Part shown: in pieces, positions 58,715 through 64,000 of the stretch
How the letters are laid out: each line of letters opens with the position of its first letter
Position numbering within the stretch: the stretch's first letter is position 1
From: Salinibacterium sp. ZJ70
Lineage (GTDB): Bacteria > Actinomycetota > Actinomycetes > Actinomycetales > Microbacteriaceae
NCBI RefSeq assembly: GCF_011751865.2
Contig: NZ_CP061770.1
Span: 1,736,001-1,800,000, forward strand
Direction of reading: 5' to 3'
Length of the DNA: 64,000 nucleotides
Notes under the pieces: model-generated
The model's database searches: none
What the model was told of the DNA's origin: nothing
Seen by the model: only the letters and a program-made list of their open reading frames with translations
Made by a program: the position numbers and the translations under genes

Positions 58715-60136
58715 TCACTCCCGCCAGGCGGCTGGATGGCGCCGGTGCCAGCCGATCTGCCGCTCCAGCTGCGCACCGAGCGCGAGAAGCGCGCGTTCGC
58801 CACCTGGACGCCCCACGAGTTGCACGCCCATCGGCAGCCCCTCGGCCGTCTCATGGATGGGGAGCGTGATCGCCGGAAGCCCTGCCACATTCACGAAGCT
58901 CGTGAATGGCGAGTAGCGGCACTGCTGGGCGAAGTTGCGCTCCGGATCCTCCGCGTCGTACCAGCCGATGGGGCGCGGGGCCTGCGCGAGCGTCGGCGTG
59001 AGCACGGCGTCGAAGGGCGCGAACCGCGCGATCGTGCGGCGTTCATAGGCGCTCAGCCAGGCGAGCGCCTCGCCCAGCTCACGCGCGCCGAGACCGCGCC
59101 CCTCCTCCACGAGCCACCGAGTCAGCGGCTCGACGCGGTCGAGTTGGTCGCCCTCGACGGGGAGCGTCGCAGCTCCGGCCTGCCACACTGTGCGGAAGGC
59201 GGCGGCGTAGCCGGGCTCCTCGGGAACAGCGAGCTCCTCGATGCCGTGACCCAGCGCGGTGAACTCCGCGATCGCTCGGTCGAGTGCCTCGCGTGCGGCT
59301 GGCTCCAGTTCGATGTCGTACGCGGTCGACCACGGCGAGTCGATGGTCACGGCGAGTTGGAACCGCCCTTCGCCACGCGTCGCAGCCGTGAGGAACGGCC
59401 CCTCGGCGTCCCGCGCCTCCGTCGCCCACGACGCCGGGGCGCCGCTCGGCGCGACGAGAGCGTCGAGCAGGAGCGCGGCATCCGCGACGCTCCGTGCGAT
59501 CGGGCCGCCCACGACGAGCCCCGCGAGCGACCCGAACCCGGAGGCGGCAGGCACACGTCCCCGCGACGGCTTGAGCCCCACGAGTCCGCACGCCGCTGCG
59601 GGGATGCGGATCGATCCGCCGCCGTCTGATCCGGGGGCCACGGGAAGCAGCCCGGCAGCGACGGCGGCCGCCGCTCCCCCGCTCGATCCGCCCGCGCCGC
59701 GTGCGAGATCGTAGGGCGTGCGGGTAGGCCTGCCGGAGAGGGGTTCGGTGTAGCTCGGGAACCCGAACTCCGGGGCCATCGTCGCCCCGAGGCTCACGCC
59801 GCCTGCGTCATCGAGCACGCGCACGATCTCGTCGGATTCCTCCGCGACGACACCGGCGAAGGAGCGAGACCCGAAGTCGCTCACGCGCCCCTCGCGAGCG
59901 GCGAGGTTCTTGTCCGCGAGCGGGAGCCCCCACAGCGCGAGCGCGTGCGAACGACTGGCGACCGCATCCGCCCGCCGCAGCGCGAGCTCCGGTTCCACGA
60001 GGGCGAATGCGCCGAGCTGCGGGTCGATCCGCTCGATGCGAGCGAGATAGTGCTCCGCGAGTTCGCGCGGCGTCACCTCCCCGCGACGCAGCCAGTCGAG
60101 CTGCTCGAGCGCACTCAGGTGATGGAGTTCGAACAC
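58715..60136 (-). CDS. amidase signature family hydrolase
   Basis: Cleaves a carboxamide by a Ser-Ser-Lys triad. The product is 473 residues. The catalytic Lys is in PLADKNLA (near 75), the cis-Ser in GGSSGGAAA (near 150) and the nucleophile in [12 protein letters not shown] (near 173). GTG at 60136 is preferred because TTGGCC, 17 bases and TAGGGT place transcription start at that codon; an ATG at 60160 would add eight residues without a ribosome site. The substrate is unknown. The gene is divergent from gntR. Confidence 0.9.
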   Translation of the reverse strand: MFELHHLSALEQLDWLRRGEVTPRELAEHYLARIERIDPQLGAFALVEPELALRRADAVASRSHALALWGLPLADKNLAAREGRVSDFGSRSFAGVVAEESDEIVRVLDDAGGVSLGATMAPEFGFPSYTEPLSGRPTRTPYDLARGAGGSSGGAAAAVAAGLLPVAPGSDGGGSIRIPAAACGLVGLKPSRGRVPAASGFGSLAGLVVGGPIARSVADAALLLDALVAPSGAPASWATEARDAEGPFLTAATRGEGRFQLAVTIDSPWSTAYDIELEPAAREALDRAIAEFTALGHGIEELAVPEEPGYAAAFRTVWQAGAATLPVEGDQLDRVEPLTRWLVEEGRGLGARELGEALAWLSAYERRTIARFAPFDAVLTPTLAQAPRPIGWYDAEDPERNFAQQCRYSPFTSFVNVAGLPAITLPIHETAEGLPMGVQLVGRPGGERALLALGAQLERQIGWHRRHPAAWRE

Positions 60137-60153
60137 CCTCCCGACCCTACGGC

Positions 60154-60207
60154 TTGACATTCGGAGGCCAAGCTGATTGGTTAGTTACTCAAGTAATGAA
60201 CCAATCA
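60154..60207 (+). promoter_or_regulatory. promoter and 34-bp palindromic operator of the GntR-ABC operon
   Basis: A consensus -35 TTGACA is at 60154-60159; with a 17-base spacer the -10 would be TTGGTT at 60177-60182. The palindrome spans 60174-60207: arms TGATTGGTT and AACCAATCA, two mismatched pairs, TTACT and AGTAA, and a 2-base centre. It covers the -10 and start region, as expected for repression by the YtrA-type GntR protein encoded next. Confidence 0.7.
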
Positions 60208-60221
60208 ACAAGGGAGCGCGC

Positions 60222-60575
60222 GTGGACGACAGTCGGCCTCTCTTCCTGCAGGTCGCAGAGCGCATCGAGAACGACATCATCTCGGGCGCCCTCGCCGAGG
60301 AAGCGCAGGTGCCCTCCACCAACGAGTGGGCGGCATTCCTGCGGATCAACCCCGCCACGGCGGGCAAGGGCGTGAACCTGCTCGTCGACCAGGGCGTTCT
60401 CTACAAGAGGAGAGGAATCGGGATGTTCGTCGCAGAAGGTGCGCGCGAGCGCCTCATCACCGCACGCCGAGAGGCCTTCCGCGAGCAATACCTCGCACCC
60501 CTCCTCGCCGAGGCTCAGAAGCTCGGCATCACCCCCGCACAGGTCGCCCTACTCATCCACGAAGGAAGCGAATGA
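60222..60575 (+). CDS. GntR-family regulator, YtrA subfamily
   Basis: 117 residues: a winged helix-turn-helix (about 5-75: PLFLQVAERIENDI, VPSTNEWAAFLRINPATAGKG-type block) and only a short C-terminal dimerisation helix pair, which defines YtrA-like members. These repress their own ABC-transporter operons, often for antibiotic response. AGGGAG lies 6 bases before the GTG start. The stop overlaps the ATP-binding gene start (ATGA). Confidence 0.92.
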   Translation: MDDSRPLFLQVAERIENDIISGALAEEAQVPSTNEWAAFLRINPATAGKGVNLLVDQGVLYKRRGIGMFVAEGARERLITARREAFREQYLAPLLAEAQKLGITPAQVALLIHEGSE

Positions 60576-61483
60576 TGAACACCGTCATCCAGCTCGACGG
60601 TCTCTCCAAGACCTACGGCACCGGCGCAGGGGCCGTCCACGCGGTCCGCGACGTCAGTCTCACCCTCACCGAGAACCGCATCCACGGCCTCCTCGGCCGC
60701 AACGGAGCCGGCAAGACCACGCTCATGCAGCTGCTCACCGGCCAGGAGCTCGCGACCGCGGGCGACATCCGGGTCTTCGGCGAGCACCCGCTCGAGAATG
60801 CCCGCGTGCTCGAGCGCGTGTGCTTCATCAAGGAGAGCCAGCGCTACCCCGACGACTTCCGTGTGAAGCATGTGCTGCGCAGCGCCGAATGGTTCTTCGC
60901 CGGCTGGGATGCCGAGTTCGCGACCCAGCTCGTCGAGCAGTTCCGCGTGCCGATCAACCGGCGGATGAAGAAGCTCTCCCGCGGGCAGCTCTCGGCCGTC
61001 GGCGTCATCGTCGGCCTCGCCAGCCGCGCGCCGCTCACCTTCTTCGACGAGCCCTACCTCGGACTCGATGCCGTCGCCCGCCAGCTGTTCTACGACACGC
61101 TGCTCGCCGACGTCGCCGAGCACCCGCGCACCGTCGTGCTCTCCACGCACCTCATCGACGAGGTGTCCGACCTCCTCGAGCACATCCTCGTGATCGACGA
61201 AGGCCGGATCATCATCGATGCCGACGCCGAGGAGCTCCGCGGAACCGCGACCGACGTCGTCGGTCCGCGCAGCGTCGTCGAGGCCTTCGCGGAAGGCCGC
61301 GAGGTCGTCCACACGACCACGATCGGCGGGCTCGCGAGCGCCACGATCGCCGGCCTCGACGCCGCCGGACGCGCCGCAGCCACAGCAGCTGGCCTCGAGC
61401 TCGCCCCCGTCTCGCTTCAGCAGCTCGTCATCCGCACCACCTCCGGCATCACCGCCGCCGCCCAGAACGGAGCCTCCGCATGA
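60572..61483 (+). CDS. ABC transporter ATP-binding protein
   Basis: 303 residues. Walker A GRNGAGKTT is at 42-50, signature LSRGQLSAV near 131 (LSGGQ-type with Arg at the third position) and Walker B TFFDEPYLGLD near 155. A C-terminal extension of about 80 residues after the D-loop and H-loop (STHLIDEVSD) is typical of YtrB/BcrA-type exporters. It is translationally coupled to gntR and to the membrane gene on both sides. Export of a peptide or antibiotic is likely by family. Confidence 0.9.
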   Translation: MMNTVIQLDGLSKTYGTGAGAVHAVRDVSLTLTENRIHGLLGRNGAGKTTLMQLLTGQELATAGDIRVFGEHPLENARVLERVCFIKESQRYPDDFRVKHVLRSAEWFFAGWDAEFATQLVEQFRVPINRRMKKLSRGQLSAVGVIVGLASRAPLTFFDEPYLGLDAVARQLFYDTLLADVAEHPRTVVLSTHLIDEVSDLLEHILVIDEGRIIIDADAEELRGTATDVVGPRSVVEAFAEGREVVHTTTIGGLASATIAGLDAAGRAAATAAGLELAPVSLQQLVIRTTSGITAAAQNGASA

Positions 61484-62253
61484 CCGCCGTCACCGCCCCC
61501 GCCGCCGCGCGCGAGCCGGGCCTCCTCGCCCGCACCTGGCGCGTCACACGACTCCTCACCGCCAACCCCGCGACGGTGCTCGTGTGGCCGCTCGTCATCC
61601 TCGCCGCGATCTTCCTGCTCACCTGGAGCATCTGGGCGATCGTCATGGCCAACATCGACCCGGCCGACGTCGAGGCCACGAGCGAGGGGATCCGCTTCAA
61701 CGGCGCCGTGACGTACATCTTCGTGTACTTCATGGTCGTGGCCATTCAGGCCGTCAACCAGACGTTTCCGCTCGCGCTCGGGTTCGGATCCACGCGTCGG
61801 GCGTTCAGCTTCGGCACGGCCGTGACGTTCTCGCTGCTCTCGGTGGTCTACGCGACGATCCTCACGATCGCCGCCGAGCTCGAGCGCGCGACGAATGGAT
61901 GGGGTGTGCACGGCGCGTTCTTCCGCAGCTTCGGCGTCGCCACCGATGAGGGCATCGTCGCGCAGTGGTGGATCTACTTCTGCTGGTTCGTGTTCTTCTC
62001 GTTCACGGGAGCCATCTTCGCGGCCGTATTCGTGCGGTGGCGAGCGGTCGGCCTCACCATCACGTTCCTCCTGCTGGGCTTCCTCGTCGTGGGGCTCGTG
62101 GCGCTCCTCACCTTCACCGAGACGTGGGGCGAGTTCGCTCGCGTGTTCATCGAACTAGGAACGGTGGGCGTCGCGAGCGTGATGATCGTGATGGGCGTGA
62201 TCGCCGCGTTCGCGGGCCACGCGCTGCTGCGCCGAGCGACTCCGCGCAGCTGA
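61480..62253 (+). CDS. ABC exporter membrane subunit
   Basis: 257 residues with about six membrane segments (about 34-56, 75-95, 108-130, 165-185, 193-215 and 225-247). No signature motif beyond the topology. ATGA overlap with the ATP-binding gene makes it the channel partner. The middle has the polar stretch GFGSTRRAFSFG after helix two, common in YtrC/ABC-2-like permeases. Confidence 0.82.
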   Translation: MTAVTAPAAAREPGLLARTWRVTRLLTANPATVLVWPLVILAAIFLLTWSIWAIVMANIDPADVEATSEGIRFNGAVTYIFVYFMVVAIQAVNQTFPLALGFGSTRRAFSFGTAVTFSLLSVVYATILTIAAELERATNGWGVHGAFFRSFGVATDEGIVAQWWIYFCWFVFFSFTGAIFAAVFVRWRAVGLTITFLLLGFLVVGLVALLTFTETWGEFARVFIELGTVGVASVMIVMGVIAAFAGHALLRRATPRS

Positions 62254-62291
62254 GACCAGCTGATAGATTCGCGGCGACGGAGGAGGAACCG

Positions 62292-62915
62292 GTGACCAGA
62301 CAGCGCACAATGCGTGACAGCCTCCTCCTCGCCGCGCTTCTCGCGGTGGGCCTCACCGGGTGCGCCGCCGACGACAGTGCGCCGACCCCCACCGACTCCC
62401 CCACGCCTCCCGTGTCCGGCCCGACCGCGGAGCCGACCCCCGATGCGGCGGAACCCGAATTCCGGATGCCGACCGCGTGCGCTGACGCCCTTCCCGCGTC
62501 GCGCATCGACGAACTCGATGGGCTCGGGATGGAGCTGCTCGCCGGCCCCGACGGCAGATACGGGGACAGCTTCCTCGCCGACCCGACACCGGAGCAGCTC
62601 GCGGGCGGCATCACGTGCATCTGGGGTGAGGAGGAGGTTCCCGAGAACTCGGTGACGATCTCCATCGCCCCCGTCACACCCGCAACGCGCGACGGGATCG
62701 TGACCGGTCTCGTCGACCAGGCCCTCAACATCATCGAGCAGGGCGACCTGCGCATCTATGCACGGACCGGCGACAGCGTCGCGGCCCCCGCCATCATCAA
62801 CCTCGTGCGGCCCACGAGCTGGATCTCGGTCATCACCGGGCTCGGCGGCGAGGAGCAGTACGACTGGGCTGTGGAGCTCGCCGACGACGTCAGCACGCAG
62901 GTGGGCGCGAGCTGA
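62292..62915 (+). CDS. lipoprotein, unknown function
   Basis: 207 residues. The signal peptide ends in a lipobox VGLTGC (C24). A Pro/Thr/Asp-rich linker of about 35 residues follows, then a globular domain with two cysteines (about 63 and 109). GGAGGA precedes the GTG start. It lies 38 bases after the exporter gene and may be in the same operon. Its plan parallels the lipoprotein at 54851. Confidence 0.8.
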   Translation: MTRQRTMRDSLLLAALLAVGLTGCAADDSAPTPTDSPTPPVSGPTAEPTPDAAEPEFRMPTACADALPASRIDELDGLGMELLAGPDGRYGDSFLADPTPEQLAGGITCIWGEEEVPENSVTISIAPVTPATRDGIVTGLVDQALNIIEQGDLRIYARTGDSVAAPAIINLVRPTSWISVITGLGGEEQYDWAVELADDVSTQVGAS

Positions 62916-62924
62916 ACGCGCAGA

Positions 62925-63506
62925 TCAGTCCTTGAGGCTCTTCTGCATCAGCACGGTGCCGATCCAGCGCTCGAACTTGTAGCCGACCTTGCCCATGCGC
63001 CCCACCTCGGTGAAGCCGAACCGCTCATGCAGGGCGATCGACGCCTCCGCTCCCCCGTCGGCGATGACCGCGATGACCTCCTTGATGCCCACCGCCTTGC
63101 ACCGCTCGAGCAGCTCGGCCATGAGCGCTGACCCCAGGCCCTTTCCGGTGGAAGCGGGACCGAGGTAGATCGAGTTCTCCACCGTGAAGCGGTACGCCGC
63201 CTTCTGCTTCCACGGGGAGACGTTCGCGTAGCCGAGGACCTGGCCAGAGGGCGAGACGGCGACGATCCACGGGTAGGGGAACTTCGCGTTGTGGCGGAAC
63301 TTCTCACGCAGCTGCCGGAGCGTCTGCGGGTCCTCATCGAACGTCACCATCGAGTTCGCGACGTAGTAGTTGTAGATCTCGCGGATGTACGGCAGGTCGG
63401 CCTCGGTCGCGTCGCGGATGGCGAACGCGAACTCGGGCTCCGGGTCGGGGGCCTTCCGCAGATGGCGCGGCAGCTGACGGGGCGGGTTGTATTCCTCTTC
63501 CAGCAT
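62925..63506 (-). CDS. GNAT N-acetyltransferase, phosphinothricin/methionine-sulfoximine type
   Basis: 193 residues. The first 28 residues are a Pro-rich extension. The GNAT core has IRDATEADLPYIREIYN, the acetyl-CoA loop GPASTGKGLGSALM (about 117-130) and LHERFGFTEVGRM near 160-172, which is typical of Pat/Bar-like enzymes that acetylate phosphinothricin or methionine sulfoximine. Substrate not proven. It converges with the lipoprotein gene with 9 bases between stops. Confidence 0.85.
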   Translation of the reverse strand: MLEEEYNPPRQLPRHLRKAPDPEPEFAFAIRDATEADLPYIREIYNYYVANSMVTFDEDPQTLRQLREKFRHNAKFPYPWIVAVSPSGQVLGYANVSPWKQKAAYRFTVENSIYLGPASTGKGLGSALMAELLERCKAVGIKEVIAVIADGGAEASIALHERFGFTEVGRMGKVGYKFERWIGTVLMQKSLKD

Positions 63507-63607
63507 GGGCCTCTCCGGTGTCCGTCACGTGAGGTGCGAGGGGCCGCGAGCGAACGGCCGCACTCCTCCACTGTGCCACCGAATGCGCTTCGAGACGCGC
63601 TCCGCGG

Positions 63608-64000
63608 TCAGAAGAGCTCGTCTGCGGGACCCGCATCCCAGTCGATCCCCGCCGCGCCCTGCTCGGCGAGCAGGGCGTTCACGCGGCTGAATGGCCGGGA
63701 CCCGAAGAAGCCGTTGCGCGCCGAGAGAGGGCTCGGGTGCGCCGACTCGACGACGGGCACATCGCCGAGCAGCGGCCGAAGCTCCTGGGCATGCCTCCCC
63801 CACAGCACCGCCACGAGCGGCTGGTCGCGAGCGGCGAGCGCGCGGATCGCGTGGGATGTGACGCTCTCCCAGCCCAGCCCACGATGCGATCCCGGTGCGC
63901 CCCCGCGCACCGTGAGCGTGCGGTTGAGCAGAAGCACGCCCTGGTCCGCCCACGCGGACAGATCACCATGGAGCGGCGGCGTGATGCCGAGGTCGTCGGT
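63608..64000 (-). CDS. ung: uracil-DNA glycosylase, C-terminal part
   Basis: Removes uracil from DNA. The gene runs off the window end, so its N-terminus and the catalytic Asp motif are not visible. Present are [26 protein letters not shown], and the leucine-intercalation motif [13 protein letters not shown] with the catalytic His. The frame is open to base 64000 (the last codons read [12 protein letters not shown]). No partner gene is visible. Confidence 0.93.
   Translation of the reverse strand, partial: TDDLGITPPLHGDLSAWADQGVLLLNRTLTVRGGAPGSHRGLGWESVTSHAIRALAARDQPLVAVLWGRHAQELRPLLGDVPVVESAHPSPLSARNGFFGSRPFSRVNALLAEQGAAGIDWDAGPADELF

Overview
The window is a GC-rich chromosomal segment with many GTG starts, ATGA/GTGA stop-start overlaps and several probably leaderless genes. 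It most likely comes from an actinobacterium. The block argS-(two genes)-lysA-hom-thrC-thrB-rho-prfA-prmC-tsaC-wecA-atpI-atpBEFHAGDC has the same order as the Mycobacterium tuberculosis Rv1292-Rv1311 region. Rho carries the long Arg/Asn/Gln-rich insert typical of Actinomycetota, and a DtxR/IdeR-type iron box is present. My best guess is the family Microbacteriaceae, by general resemblance; this was not tested. No gene-free stretch exceeds 300 bases. No rRNA, CRISPR array, insertion sequence or prophage was seen, and there is one tRNA.

Region 1 (1-8.9 kb and 25.8-29.3 kb) is polyamine/GABA use. It holds the end of one class III aminotransferase, a complete gabT, an asparaginase-II protein, and a potDABC-type uptake operon. 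After an interruption come an aminobutyraldehyde-type dehydrogenase, an Lrp/AsnC regulator and a putrescine-type aminotransferase. Together they could import putrescine, convert it through 4-aminobutanal to GABA, and then to succinate semialdehyde.

Region 2 (8.9-25.7 kb) interrupts that pathway with a nine-gene minus-strand operon. In order of transcription it is: FHA protein, PP2C phosphatase, membrane Ser/Thr kinase, a 1983-residue surface protein of Ig-like and fibronectin III modules, MoxR ATPase, DUF58 protein, a transglutaminase-fold membrane protein, a zinc-ribbon/FHA protein, and a two-P-loop FtsK/EccC-like ATPase. Most genes touch or overlap. It resembles the PFNA cluster described in bifidobacteria, with an added secretion-type ATPase. 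The transglutaminase domain has lost its catalytic Cys and His. This is the best candidate for a poorly understood system: a phospho-controlled cell-envelope or adhesion machine.

Region 3 (29.4-33.5 kb) is housekeeping and stress: TspO, an aldo/keto reductase, an alkylation-repair pair (Ogt, Tag), YaaA and a small P-loop kinase. Region 4 (33.6-54.8 kb) is the conserved ATP synthase, cell-wall, translation, Rho and aspartate-family amino-acid block, all on the minus strand. Its atpB appears to start at CTG. Region 5 (54.8-64 kb) is accessory. It holds two lipoproteins, tRNA-Arg(CCG), an ECF sigma factor with a membrane partner, an arginase-fold protein, a small HExxH membrane protein, an iron-regulated SIP-like protein, an amidase, a GntR(YtrA)-ABC exporter operon under a 34-bp palindrome, a GNAT acetyltransferase, and the C-terminal part of uracil-DNA glycosylase.
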